Source of the DNA: Hofstenia miamia
Taxonomy: Eukaryota; Xenacoelomorpha; Acoela
NCBI GenBank assembly: GCA_004352715.1
Contig: SCFE01000042.1
Coordinates: forward strand, 391,006-455,005
Direction of reading: 5' to 3'
DNA: 64,000 bases
How positions within the stretch are numbered: the first letter of the stretch is position 1; each line of letters opens with the position of its first letter. A program made the translations under genes and the position numbers. The notes under the pieces are model-generated. The model was not told the DNA's origin. It did no database searches and saw only the letters and a list, made by a program, of their open reading frames with translations. Positions 23,901 through 35,597 of the stretch are shown piece after piece.

Positions 23901-25747
23901 TTCGACGATTTATTGGGCCGAACTTTAAAAACCTGTATTGATACTAGTACGCGACAGAATGCACGCAAATCAACGCAAATACAGGTCATGCCATAGAAGT
24001 ATAAGCAATGTATTGAATAAAATAATTTGCATTTTTTTAGTGTTTAAATTGTATGCACTTAGTTTGAATAATTTTTTTAACATTGATCTTGCAAACCAAT
24101 AATAATTAAAGAAGCTTACTTTGGCCTGGATCCTCTAAATGGGTCTCAAATGAACTAGGTGGGATTCGGACCAAATTTGCAGTCCACCTCCATTGCTTAG
24201 ACATATTTCTTATTATTTTTTTCTGTAGATATTAGTTTCTCTAAACTGGACTGGGTGATAGCAAATTGTTTCACATTTTAACAAAAACTTCAACTACAAC
24301 GATCAGCAAAACAGGTTTTATAGAAAAGAATGAAGAGAAATAATATCAAATTGAATTTTTGAATTATAGAATTTTAAAGTTTCAAAATTCTACAAGAAAA
24401 GCTTTTACGGTGATCATAAGAATTTTAAAATTTCAGCAGCTTAGACATTCAATGCAATAAAAGCTATTTAAAAATATTTGAGTAATGGTGATTCTTAAAA
24501 CTTTTTTCAATTGTAATCTTACGAATTCAAAACACTTATATATTGTAGGGAATATTTCCACTATATTCATGTAAATGTTTAATATTTGGATAAATAACAC
24601 CCAAATTATAAGTATGGTGATTTTTATGACCTTGTTGTGTTGATTTGTGTATGTTATGTGATTGCTGTTGTGCGAAAAAACTTACACAAATGCAAGCCTG
24701 AAACATGTGTACACAAAGGCAACAAGGTTTGAGACGAAAGAGTATTATTCTTAAGAGTACAATATAATTATGCTGTTAAAATTAATTGCCCCATTTTACT
24801 ATTAACTTTGTGTTCTTTAGAAAACAGTTGATCATGTAATGAACGTTTATCAAAGAACACAACTAGCTACAAATTGTAAAGTTCTCAAGCGTGAATAAAA
24901 CTACAGTAATTATAGCTTCAAAACGAATGTCAACTTACCATAGTCTTTAAATCAGCTTTGCATAAATTCACTTTAATTTAGAAACGTAAATATAAGCTCT
25001 GAGAAATCATAGCGATTGATTGATAATCGAAAAAGTTTGTTTTTAACATATCTTTATAATTTTGCAAAATGGATAAATGATTATTCTTGTTTAGGGTGTC
25101 GTTTGAGTTAAAATCTTCAGTTGAATCTCTGACTAACAGAATAATCGGTGACTATGTGATTACTGCAAATATAGAAGATGACAGTGGAGACGAAAACACA
25201 GATACAAATGATATTGCATCCCAATTCCCGTGCATTTTCCCTAGTAATATCTCAATTAAAAAAGGCAAGGCAATTAATAAGTCAAAATATGAGACTCGAG
25301 ATGAATTCTTTGCGAGGATGGCCAAAAGCAAAAATGCGAACATTGCTCCAGAAGTGAGAAGAAAACTTGCTGAACAATACTTAACATTTAAGATAGAGAA
25401 GCAGAAAATCTTCCATGGCAATGAAAAATTTAAAACTGTTGTAGCCGCAGCAATCACAGACGTAAGTATACTATAGACTTAACACTCGCCATTTTATTTC
25501 TGATAGCATAAATAACTATAAATTTCTGATTACGTGAAATTTACATTTTATTACGCGCTCTGTTTAGATTCAATCCAAGAGATTGCAAGATCCACAAAAT
25601 CTTTCAATAAAAAGTACAGTGATAAACACAATTCAGAAACGACAGCAATTTGAGAAACAAATTCAAGAAAATCGAGATGCTCAACTTGGTTTATACAAGA
25701 GATACTCCAATCGTTTGCTCTCTGCCTGTTCTCAGTATCAAGTTTAA
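20971..25747 (+). CDS. Three-exon gene of unknown function, about 225 aa
   Basis: Exons: 20971-21101, 25095-25461 and 25568-25747. Exon 1 starts with ATG and ends CGA AG before gtaatc. Exon 2 follows a ttgtttag acceptor and begins with the G that completes the split AGG codon. Exon 2 ends at a codon boundary before gtaagt, and exon 3 follows a tgtttag acceptor in the same phase and ends with TAA. AATAAA lies at 25835-25840. The protein is soluble: an Arg/Glu-rich helical start (EIAAERRERSRRMRR), an acidic segment (DDSGDENTDTND), then a basic helical part (KYETRDEFFARMAK) and a Gln/Lys-rich coiled C-terminus. No family is recognised. The matching splice phases make a real host gene likely. Extra exons in the 4-kb first intron cannot be excluded. 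Confidence 0.65.
21102..25094 (+). other. First intron of the three-exon gene
   Basis: About 4 kb of AT-rich DNA. It contains a patch at 22220-22390 with repeated GACGTTTA/AGAAGACG words, and a slightly GC-richer stretch at 23500-24200. No coding exon is evident. Confidence 0.45.
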
Positions 25748-26009
25748 ATGGAATATGTTTAGAAAGACTTTTACCAACCGAATCCGCATTTAGAACAATT
25801 TTCATTAAAAAGAAGTCTTTTTGCAAATTTAAAAAATAAAATGCTTAGACACGTTTTCATCAAGAACATCGCCACGAGGGATTGGAGGTGATGTGATATT
25901 TTTCAAATTAACAATAATAAACCCTTATTAGTAATATGCTAGTGGGATTACAAATATAAATAATTATATCTGACTACATTGTATGAACAATGCATGACTC
26001 ATGCAGTCC

Positions 26010-26290
26010 CAGGCCCGTGGCTCGCATTTACAAGATTAGGGGCCATAGCCATGCAAAGTTCAATAAATTAATCATAGTTTTATCCATAGGAAATAGTTTT
26101 AAACTTTTTCGTTTAATTTTTTAATAGAATAGCATTAATATTTGATATATTTTAACTAATATATTCAATTTAACTTAGTTACAAAATATTAGTTTTAGTG
26201 ATATGGAGTTTTGTATTCAGGATGCCGGGAGGAAGGGGGCCAAGTGACCCAACAGGGTCATGTCCCTGGCCCCCCGTAGCCACGGCTTTG
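26010..26290. mobile_element. hAT-type MITE with 8-bp target duplication (281 bp)
   Basis: Flanked by tgcagtcc at 26002-26009 and 26291-26298, a perfect match. The ends are short inverted repeats: left CAGGCCCGTGGCT, right (reverse complement) CAAAGCCGTGGCT. The interior has no transposase. It lies about 260 bases after the end of the three-exon gene. Confidence 0.8.
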
Positions 26291-26639
26291 TGCAGTCCCC
26301 CATTGGTTTTTGGCAGGCCATGTTCCTGGTTTTATTCTACATACATTATGTATTTGTGTAAATACGTGATTCGTTCAATAATGCCGCGGACTAACTAAGA
26401 AAGAAACATGATAACTCAATCGAAGCAATTGCTTTTGTAAACTGATCCTATGTTTGTTAAAGTGCATAAATTAAATTTATATAATTGCCTGTAGTATACG
26501 TATGATACGTACACATTAAATTTTTTTCATGTAGGGACAGGGTAATGCGGAATTGTGATAAAATTCTATGTCGAATTTGCAACTGCTTAAATCAGCTTGG
26601 TGATGCCATTATATATAATATTATTTCACTTATCTGAAT

Positions 26640-27151
26640 GGAGACATAAAGAAGAGAAATCTCCTCTGAAGGGTAAGCGGCACCTCACATCGAAAACAAA
26701 TGATGCTTTCAGTGTTTTTGAATAAAGGTGGAGTGATTTATCTAGATTTCTTGCCTAATGGGTAAACAATAAATGGTCAATACTATTCCAAATTGGTTGA
26801 GGAATACCCTAGGAAGAAAGAGAAATCAGCAAATGTTCCAATTGGCTCCTTTTTTATAATGCTCCTATCCATTGAAAAAATATTGCACAATTTTCAACAA
26901 AAAGGAGTGTTCTTACACTTCCGCAACACCCATCGGACAACAGGGATTTTGCTCCAAGTGATTGCTTTTTATTCAAGTACATGAAGAAATCATTACTTGG
27001 GCAACATTTTGAGACATCACATTCACTCCAGCAATTTGCTTATAAGTGATTTGCTCAACTCCCTGGAAAATGTTTGGCTGATGCATTTCAAGAATTGGTT
27101 ATTTTATTTAATAAGCTGATTCCTTCCAATGGTACTTATATTGAAAAATAA
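26640..27151 (+). pseudogene. mariner-type transposase remnant
   Basis: Pieces of a mariner transposase in changing frames. The first keeps GVIYLDFLPNG and TINGQYYSKLVEEY. The next, in another frame, keeps FYNAPIH (from the second catalytic Asp box HDNAPAH; the Asp is lost here) and then FAPSDCFLF with the third catalytic Asp, ending GTYIEK and a TAA at 27149-27151. The sequence belongs to a different mariner lineage from the copies at 28.2 and 36.1 kb. No terminal repeats were found. Confidence 0.7.
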
Positions 27152-27533
27152 TTACATAAGTTTTTCGAACTAGTATTTAATGCAGTTAAATTAAAATTGT
27201 TTTAGTTTTTTGTGTTTGCTTCTTTCTTAGTCCGGAGCATTATTGAAAGAATGACGTATATAGTAAATGTATTTTTAAAAAATGAAATTCTAAAGAAGTG
27301 GTTAAGTTATTGATTTCTACTAGTGAAATTTTGCATTGAGTGTGGCCACATATACTTTGATATTATTAGTTGACACCACAGCTGAAGCAGGATTTTAAAC
27401 TTCTAAGAAATCCATACTAATGTTCACCATACAGTAAGTTTGCAAATTGTCAAAAATAGTGATTTCCTCTGATTGAAATAGGTACTTGTCAAAGCATCAA
27501 AATCAAAATATTGCAATATAGCAATATTATTGG

Positions 27534-27565
<32 letters not shown>

Positions 27566-27685
27566 NNNNNNNNNNNNNNNNNNNNNNNNNNNNNNNNNNN
27601 NNNNNNNNNNNNNNNNNNNNNNNNNNNNNNNNNNNNNNNNNNNNNNNNNNNNNNNNNNNNNNNNNNNNNNNNNNNNNNNNNNNNN

Positions 27686-27719
<34 letters not shown>

Positions 27720-28229
27720 AGAATAGTCCATCAAGTAAGCTGCTAGAACTAAGATAAAGAAAGCAGAAAGAAGAAGATGCCTTAAAATCAACTAAGCAAC
27801 TTAAATGAGCAATTGTGCTCATTGAGACTTGTAAAATTAAAATAAAAAATTATAAAAGCAAAGTACTTGCCGAATAACCAATTTGACAAAACGTTGAGGG
27901 CGAAATCGCTTCTCATTATTTTAAGCCAACTAGGCAGAAGTGTCTAGTTAATTTAAAGCGACAGGTACTAAATTTGATTAAGTATAAATAGGATTACAAC
28001 TTTGGAACAATTGTTGAAATATATTCTTCGGATATCTTATTTTACTTTATTACCTGGTTTGCTTAATTATTAACAATGTCAAGCTAAATGGTTCATGTTG
28101 AGTAGTGGTCAGGATACCATGATGGGAACGATTCTAGGTTATTTGCCCCTGATGCACGAAATGCACTTAGGTTAGGTGTACAAATAAGAGTTTTTGATTA
28201 CACGCTGACTACCGATTGTACTTAAAAGC
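27152..28229. other. Non-coding interval with (TA)n tract and gap
   Basis: No gene. (TA)n runs from about 27540 to 27715 and is interrupted by 120 N (27566-27685), so the true length of the microsatellite is unknown. Confidence 0.6.
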
Positions 28230-29201
28230 GCTGTTCCACTAGACCATGAGCCATTGACCGGAAAATGTGGTAATCCGATGAAGAGATGTCCGGTGAGTAT
28301 CGCGGGTGTGGTAAGACTTCCCATTTGAACTCATTCAGTGTGTCTTTTACCTATTTTGCGACGTGCGGCCTTGCGTTATCATGAAGTAGTATGAGTTTGT
28401 CATGTCTATCCGCCCATTCTGGTCTCTTTTCTGCAATTTCATGGCGTAACCGCGCTAATTGATGCTGATTGCGATCGGCAGTGACTGTTTCACCAGGTTG
28501 AAGAAGCTCATAGTACAGCATGCCACGTTGATCTCACCATATGCACAGTAACACCTTCTTCCCGTGGATGTTTGGTTTTGCGGTCAAAGTTGCTGGTTCA
28601 CCAGGACTTACCCCGATTTTCTTCGATTTGGATTGTCATAGTACATCCATTTTTCATCACCATTTATGATGTGGTGCAAAAATGACTTTCTTTGGAATCT
28701 GTCTAGCAAAATTTTTGAAGTTGTTTTTCTCTGCTCTTTGTTGCGTGAGCCACCCATATTCCTTCCTTCTGAATCTTCGCCAAACAGCATTTTGCGTGAA
28801 GAGAAGAGATGTCGCTAGTTGCCAAGAGATGTCGCTAATTGCTCATGTGTTTGAGCTTGAATCTTCATCCAATAAAGCTTGAAGCTGTTCTTCTTCAAAT
28901 TTTTTTGGCTGCCCAGGTCGATATTTGTCTTTGAAGTCAAAATCGGCTGATTTGAAAGGCTGAAACAATTCTTGGCAGGTTCTTAAGGATGGAGCAACAT
29001 TGCCAGAAGCTTGAGAAAGCATTTGGTGCGCGTCAGTGGCTTTCTTTTTCAGATGGAAGTTGACATTTTCTAACTTAAAAATAACAAATGTTGTAACGTT
29101 ATATAGGGAAAGTCATATATTAATAGATCGCTGATAATACAGAGAACATTATAACATAAAACTTGTTACATAAAAATAATTTTATTTTGCCGAAATAGAA
29201 T
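28230..29201 (-). mobile_element. mariner copy B, truncated at both visible ends
   Basis: On the minus strand this is homologous to 36370-37327 of the complete mariner. Its outer 5' terminal repeat would fall in the gap beginning at 29202, and its C-terminal end is cut at about 28230. It keeps the third catalytic Asp (codon 28273-28275 in SSSDYHIF), which the complete copy has lost. It also keeps about 50 bases, between the TADRN region and the second catalytic Asp, that the complete copy lacks. It has its own breaks: stops, a small internal duplication around 28810-28840 and indels. The two copies decayed independently from one active parent. Confidence 0.85.
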
Positions 29202-30201
29202 NNNNNNNNNNNNNNNNNNNNNNNNNNNNNNNNNNNNNNNNNNNNNNNNNNNNNNNNNNNNNNNNNNNNNNNNNNNNNNNNNNNNNNNNNNNNNNNNNNN
29301 NNNNNNNNNNNNNNNNNNNNNNNNNNNNNNNNNNNNNNNNNNNNNNNNNNNNNNNNNNNNNNNNNNNNNNNNNNNNNNNNNNNNNNNNNNNNNNNNNNNN
29401 NNNNNNNNNNNNNNNNNNNNNNNNNNNNNNNNNNNNNNNNNNNNNNNNNNNNNNNNNNNNNNNNNNNNNNNNNNNNNNNNNNNNNNNNNNNNNNNNNNNN
29501 NNNNNNNNNNNNNNNNNNNNNNNNNNNNNNNNNNNNNNNNNNNNNNNNNNNNNNNNNNNNNNNNNNNNNNNNNNNNNNNNNNNNNNNNNNNNNNNNNNNN
29601 NNNNNNNNNNNNNNNNNNNNNNNNNNNNNNNNNNNNNNNNNNNNNNNNNNNNNNNNNNNNNNNNNNNNNNNNNNNNNNNNNNNNNNNNNNNNNNNNNNNN
29701 NNNNNNNNNNNNNNNNNNNNNNNNNNNNNNNNNNNNNNNNNNNNNNNNNNNNNNNNNNNNNNNNNNNNNNNNNNNNNNNNNNNNNNNNNNNNNNNNNNNN
29801 NNNNNNNNNNNNNNNNNNNNNNNNNNNNNNNNNNNNNNNNNNNNNNNNNNNNNNNNNNNNNNNNNNNNNNNNNNNNNNNNNNNNNNNNNNNNNNNNNNNN
29901 NNNNNNNNNNNNNNNNNNNNNNNNNNNNNNNNNNNNNNNNNNNNNNNNNNNNNNNNNNNNNNNNNNNNNNNNNNNNNNNNNNNNNNNNNNNNNNNNNNNN
30001 NNNNNNNNNNNNNNNNNNNNNNNNNNNNNNNNNNNNNNNNNNNNNNNNNNNNNNNNNNNNNNNNNNNNNNNNNNNNNNNNNNNNNNNNNNNNNNNNNNNN
30101 NNNNNNNNNNNNNNNNNNNNNNNNNNNNNNNNNNNNNNNNNNNNNNNNNNNNNNNNNNNNNNNNNNNNNNNNNNNNNNNNNNNNNNNNNNNNNNNNNNNN
30201 N
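29202..30201. other. Assembly gap (1000 N)
   Basis: Exactly 1000 N between a mariner end and a copy of the reverse transcriptase element. The true distance is unknown. Confidence 0.95.
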
Positions 30202-30323
30202 TGAAGTGACTTTCGATTTTGAACAGGACTTGAAGCATCTTTTGATGGTCTCTTTTTGGAATGATCAACACCTTCTTTCCAAAGATTCACTATATCATCT
30301 TCTCGCCATCTTTGGATTCTATT
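30202..30323 (-). repeat. Near-duplicate fragment of the retroelement next to a single N
   Basis: Nearly the same as 30512-30633 in the same orientation, and separated by one N (30324) from the main copy. Either a second diverged copy or an assembly join of two alleles. Confidence 0.6.
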
Positions 30324-30324
30324 N

Positions 30325-31155
30325 TTAAAGCTTTAAGGACAGTATCACAATCCATTTGATATGCCGGGAATTCTGAAACGGACTTTGTTGGTGAATTTTC
30401 AAGTGGATGTAATTTTTTCAGCTTTTTGAAATTTTCGATAGTGGCAGGAGCTAGCCCCTCTGAGATTAAGACCTTTGCAGCACGACCAAACTGTCCAACT
30501 TCACAGAGCTGAAGTGACTTTCGAATTTGAACAGGACTAGAAGAATCTTTTGATGGTCTCTGTTTGGAATGATCAACACCTTCTTTCCAAAGATTCACTA
30601 TATCATCTTCTCGCAATCTTTGGATTCTATTTCTTATTATTTCAACAAGTGGGTTTCTACTTTTTTCCCACCTCTTTTGGGTGCTCTTAAGATGCACTTA
30701 GAAACAGCAAATAATTTTATCCAGCTTTTTTCTTCGCTAGGATTCAAAAGACAGCCATTCAGTAACAAAACAAGAACACGAGACCATTCTAAGCGAACAC
30801 TTTTTGGGATGTAGCGGATTGTTGGAACATGAGATTTGTAAATTTCGAAAAAAGAAGGAAGACCGCGATGAGGTGGCTCGGAAATACTACGATTATCAGA
30901 TGAAATTGAATCACTGTCTAAGTTTATCAAAATCTTGAGTGAGACTTGTTCCTACTAGTGAGAGCTGTTCAGAAGTTGCTGTAGGTGGACGACATTTAGG
31001 GCACCAGAATTGTATGACATTGTTAAGATTATTAATACCAGCACATTGAAATGAACCCATTTCTTGCATGACAAACATTGAATACGAGAATTTGGACAGC
31101 TTAAATGACATATCACACATAAGTATTTGATCACCATATCATTATGAGCTTTCAA
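30325..31155 (-). pseudogene. Non-LTR retroelement N-terminal part with PHD-type zinc finger
   Basis: On the minus strand three overlapping frames spell one protein interrupted by frameshifts. The first (31155-30955) has CVICHLSCPNSRIQCLSCKK and WVH. After a shift the second (to 30911) has QCAG and FWCPKC, completing a Cys4-His-Cys3 pattern like a PHD finger. The third (30930-30637) is a basic helical segment with FEIYKSHVPTIRYIPKSVR. The fourth (30697-30325) ends with LAPATIENFKKLKKL and VLKAL, identical in family to the first 120 bases of the window. So this is the upstream half of the element whose reverse transcriptase is at 2-1183. The finger presumably binds nucleic acid or chromatin. 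The copy is dead. Confidence 0.75.
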
Positions 31156-31416
31156 GCTGACTATTTCTCGGTTTTGATCTTTATTGATAATGTAAAAATA
31201 TTGTATGTATAAAAAAGTTCATGCAAAGTAAACTAACTAAATAAAAACTAAAACGTTCACATTTTTTCATTCACTGAAAGTGAAAACAGCTGATTAAAGT
31301 TATAGAAAATATCAAAATTGTGCTTTGCTAGAAATATAGTTGTAATAGATTGAAATTTGCGTTATGCAGTATCAGCTTTTGCATCGCCATGTGTAAAAAC
31401 TGCTTATGTTTATATA

Positions 31417-32759
31417 CAGTACTGGCAAAAAATTTGGGAACACTTTCCAAACTTAGAAATTTTTGTATTTTACACTAAAAAACGCAATGTAGAAACAATA
31501 TAATAACATAATGTAGAAACAATATGATAACACCGTGTAGAAAGTAAATAGTTAATTCAGAAAAACTCACTAATATTTTGTAAGTCCGCCATTATTGGCC
31601 AAACACACAGCAATGCGATTTGACATTGACTCGACCAGCTTTATACAATAATCATAATCACCATATCACTTTAATTTGCTCCTTCAGATCGTCGAGTGAT
31701 GTGCATTGGCGCTTCCTCAGACAGTTTTTGATGTGATGCCAGCATTTTTTTTTATGACGTTGAGGTCTGGGGAGTTTGCCGGCCAGTTCTCAAGCAGCCG
31801 AAGGTCTTGTGATGCAATCCCACTGTTTCACAACTTTGGCGCTGTGGCAAGGAGCACCATCTTGTTGTAGTACAGATGTTCCGCCTGCATAAACAGGGGA
31901 ACTTTCTCCTGAATTATTTTGAGGTAGGCCTTGGCTGTGACAGTCTTGTTGTGAGGAACAAAATGCAGACCAGCACGCCCATTTGCAGTTATAGCATCCC
32001 AAATCATCACAGAAGATGCTGAGCAGACAGCTTGTTGCGTGTAACCTGTGTTGAATCTTTGGTTTCTTGTTCGTCGAACGTGTGGCCGGCATGATGTAAA
32101 CTGGCAAATCTTGGATTCGTCACTAAACATTACTTGATGCCACACCTCAGGGGTGTAGTGTTGGTATTGCCTGCAGAAGCGCAACCGATCTCCAATGTTC
32201 TTTGTAGACAATCGGGGTTTGGCTGCCGTTTTGCACGTTGGAAGGTCAAGGGTAGTATTCAATCGACGCCTAATGTTGCGTGTTGATACATTCTGCACTA
32301 CTACACCTAGATTTACTTTGGCTTCAGAGGATGAAGAGATAGGTTCATTGACGACGTAACGGTGAATGAGACGGTCAGTCTGAGGGGTTGTCATTTTTGG
32401 TCTTCCAGATCGCTTCCGAGAGGAAAAATTTTGCAGTTGGTGATAGCGAATAACACTTCTGGATACCGAAGACACGCCCATTGTAACAGCTATTGCGCGA
32501 ACATTGTACCCCTCCTCGCACAAGATATGAATTTGAGCACGCCTTGTTGGTGAAATTTCACTACCATGGGCCATGTTTCAAACTATAATGATAGTGCTTT
32601 TTCAGTGAAAATGTATTGTGTGTAAAACAAATTTCTGTTAATTTGATTGGCTAAATGTATCTATTGTAAATTCTAAGAAAAAATTGGGAATTCCAGGAAT
32701 TTTACGAAGTTTCCAGGAAATAGCATAAAACACTGTTCCCAAACCTTTGGCCAGCACTA
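31417..32759 (-). mobile_element. Tc1-type DNA transposon, complete with terminal repeats
   Basis: 1343 bp bounded by TA on both sides (31415-31416 and 32760-32761). The ends are imperfect inverted repeats: left CAGTACTGGCAAAAAATTTG, right (reverse complement) TAGTGCTGGCCAAAGGTTTG, both followed by GGAACA. The transposase lies inside on the minus strand. A (TA)n tract directly follows the right end. Confidence 0.9.
31741..32574 (-). pseudogene. Tc1 transposase, inactive
   Basis: Starts MAHGSEISPTRRAQIHILCE with a helix-turn-helix and a GRPKMTT hook motif between the two DNA-binding halves. The first catalytic Asp is in MFSDESK. The second is in LQQDGAPCH, reached only after a frameshift near 31880. 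The third block, NWPANSPDLN, needs another shift near 31810. The position of the catalytic Glu (PIE in active relatives) is read here as Lys (codon 31750-31752), next to a run of T that may also hide an indel. Three independent lesions make it inactive. The family uses a DD34E triad and cuts at TA. Confidence 0.9.
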
Positions 32760-32777
32760 TATATATATATATATATA
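32759..32777. repeat. (TA)n microsatellite at the Tc1 end
   Basis: TA tract starting at the TA target site of the Tc1 element, likely the insertion target. Confidence 0.8.
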
Positions 32778-32842
32778 ACATATATATATGTAATATACAT
32801 ATACAATGTACTTGCATAGATTAAATATAGTATGCAAATTCA

Positions 32843-32943
32843 ATTTACCGGCCAAAACTAGCCGAAAACCAATCGGCCGATATTAGCTGTTGCCGGCCAA
32901 CTACCGACCCCGGCCTTAAAATGTTTGGCCTGTTCCAACTCTG
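32843..32943 (-). repeat. GC-rich repeat end, hAT-like (copy 2)
   Basis: GC-rich patch with several CCGGCC words. On the minus strand it starts CAGAGTTGGAACAGG and is related to 3248-3310. No target duplication was identified. Confidence 0.35.
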
Positions 32944-33059
32944 GGTTGCATTAATCCCAAGTTTATTCCATGTGATTATGCTGCAATCATTACTATAAAT
33001 ACCTAGTTGATCAAAGGCTAAAACTGTAAGGGAATGCACCCATACTTACATAATATTCA

Positions 33060-33700
33060 CAAGAGATGTAAATGGCAAATCAGGCAAGTTTGAAGATCAT
33101 AAAAAGATGTGTAAATAATACTGCTTGCTAATTTTGAAATTCATGAATACAAGCAATGTGCAAAGAAGTGAAGGAACGAATAAAGAGAAAGAAAACTAAC
33201 TACATATCGGAAAATGAAGTAAATCAGTTAAATTTTTTCTTCAGTAAATTTAGAAATGCAATGATGAAGAACTAAGCAATTGCAATACAGGCAAATGATA
33301 TCTAATGAACAAATTGAAGGCTGATTTTCTAGAATGCGCTTTAGTTCCTCAGCGGAACTCTCTAAAGTGCCTAACTGTTTTTTCAATGCTTCTCAAATGA
33401 AATAAGTAATGTTCAGTTGTGCTTATTATTAAATGCCTTAGGAATATTAAGTATCCAAATGAGTGGAAAAAAGAAGTTGTTACCATCTTCCAAAAACTAA
33501 TAATATTGAAAATGCAATTGAAATAGAAAATTAGGTTGACTTCTGTGACACCGATCCAAGCATGATCGATTGACAAGTTTATGGCGCATCAAATTGTCAG
33601 ATGTTTACTAACTTATTCATACACAGTTTAAAATAAGCTACATTTCTTCAACACTGTCTTGTGAAAGTCATTGGTTCAGCTTATAGGCCAAATCTGCATA
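33060..33700 (+). pseudogene. LINE reverse transcriptase remnant
   Basis: Degenerate plus-strand frames keep IKYPNEWKKEVVTIF, then after stops and shifts LTSVTP and DKFMAHQI. This resembles the fingers region of LINE reverse transcriptases (W-K motif, a P-I-x-K motif, an RP-S-x-TP motif, and a DK helix). No single long frame survives. It is unlike the element at 2-1183, so it is a second LINE lineage. Confidence 0.45.
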
Positions 33701-35597
33701 TCAATTTGCAAATGTCCTGAAATTTTTTGCCTAGCTGATTATTATGATGAGACTCAGATCCTACTAATCTTAAAACCCAAAAGACAATACAAAATTGAAA
33801 TTGAGCCCAAAGCTACTCTTAATTGAGAATCACAGTTAAATGAAACCTCGCTGTGAATAACATTGGCAACCCTGTTTAGAAGTCGCCTTCCCTAAAAAAC
33901 GTAATATTAGTTTCTCTATGCTTTCTTAAACTGTTATGTATTCAAAGTATTCTTTTTTCCAAATTTTTTTTGATTTACTGCTGCTATGTATGTAAGAAAT
34001 GAAATATTTTTAGAAGCTATCAGGAGAATACATTAACAGTGATTTCTTTACCGATTACAATATTAGAATGTCTTGTTTGATTACAGCTCTCATGGCTGGC
34101 AGAAATGTGATAACTGCAAGGGATATGGACCCTTAAGTATGTTATTAAACACTGAGCAAAGATGGAGAATGGGAAAAAAGAAGACATTAGAAACTGTGAA
34201 ATACTAATTACTAATGTATGAATTAAAACAAAAATAAAGTCATTTAATGAATGTGTCTACTTGGTAGGTAAAACTCACAGTACAGGTATGCAATATTAAT
34301 TCAAAAATATAATACTAAAACAAAGGAAATACAACTGAATTATTAAGCACAGTCATCACAAACAAATGAACTTTTCCAATTGCAAGCACTTATTATAGGA
34401 TTCTACAGTTCAGGTATAAATTGCAAAAATCCAGAGGTCAATTTTACCTGCAATATATTTATTGTTGTATTCAACCGGATTACTTTTCGAAAATTTACCG
34501 TGTAATCAGCTTTTCGAAAATTTTGTCAGTTCAATACGTCCACATGCGCTTACGTGATTTAACTTTGAGCAAGCTGCAAGAAGGCTGTAGTCGAGGGCAT
34601 ACGCCGTATACCTCCGCTTAAGATTATCTTCTACCGAATATCCGTAGAAAATTTTAACATTTCTATGAATATGCATGTCTCGCATACACTGATATTGAAA
34701 TTTGTAAGTTTTAGGACTATTCTCCTGACTGCAGCTGGCCACTACTTCAAAATCTGCAGATTTAGAGGATTCAAAATGTTTCATCATGATGCTGAAAAAG
34801 GACCTTTCAACTGCCCTTACGATTTTCTGGAAAATATGAACAGCTTTTTGCGAATGTTATGACTTGTTTGGTGAAGATAGCCTCAAATTCGTTATAAAGC
34901 AATAATAGCAAACTGGGGTGCAGTATTTTCTCTTTTCATGAAGGGTTCATATTCCCTGAAATTATCCTACACTATCTATTGAAAAAAACTGACAATTTAT
35001 TTGTATTCATGTTAAAAATGTCTCATACATTAAATAACAGAACAAAATACATTTATTACAATGCATTATGCATTAATTTTGAGTTTATGTACGAAGTTCT
35101 TGCATTCAATGTGAATGCTAACTTTGTGATGCATTTCATACAGCAGTTTGTCAATTAAAATCCACACCTGATATAGTACTGAAGCTTATACTAGCCATAC
35201 ATGTAGTTTCTGCCAACGTTGTTTACAGTGTTTAAGAAATTTTAATAATCGAGTTGTTTCACGTTGTTTAATAATCTCCACTAAGATAAGAAAACAATGT
35301 ACTGTTTTCAACATTTTTATTTCAATATCGTGTAATCAAGAAACTATTTAAAAGTGTCTACAATAACTATTTCAACTTTATCATTGGCCGAGTCACGTTT
35401 CCCGCATTCCCCCACAGCACCTATGCCTTTTGGGAACCCAAGCACTAAATTTTTTGAGCAAAGGGCGGTTGGTGTGAATATAGATCAAATTTTGAAGAAA
35501 CTGGGCCTGCATATCGCCATTCTACGCCCTTTGGTTTCATATCCGCCCTTAAAAAACGCGTATTGCAAACAGTGAAAATCACATATAGTGAATGACG
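33701..35597. other. Non-coding interval
   Basis: AT-rich. The open frames at 34421-34621, 34506-34787 and 35354-35575 carry no recognisable motifs and overlap on both strands. No gene is supported. Confidence 0.45.

Noticed and set aside
25152-25457. Minus-strand hydrophobic frame opposite exon 2 of the three-exon gene
   Set aside because: It is the complement of a well-supported exon with correct splice sites; hydrophobicity follows from the opposite-strand codons.
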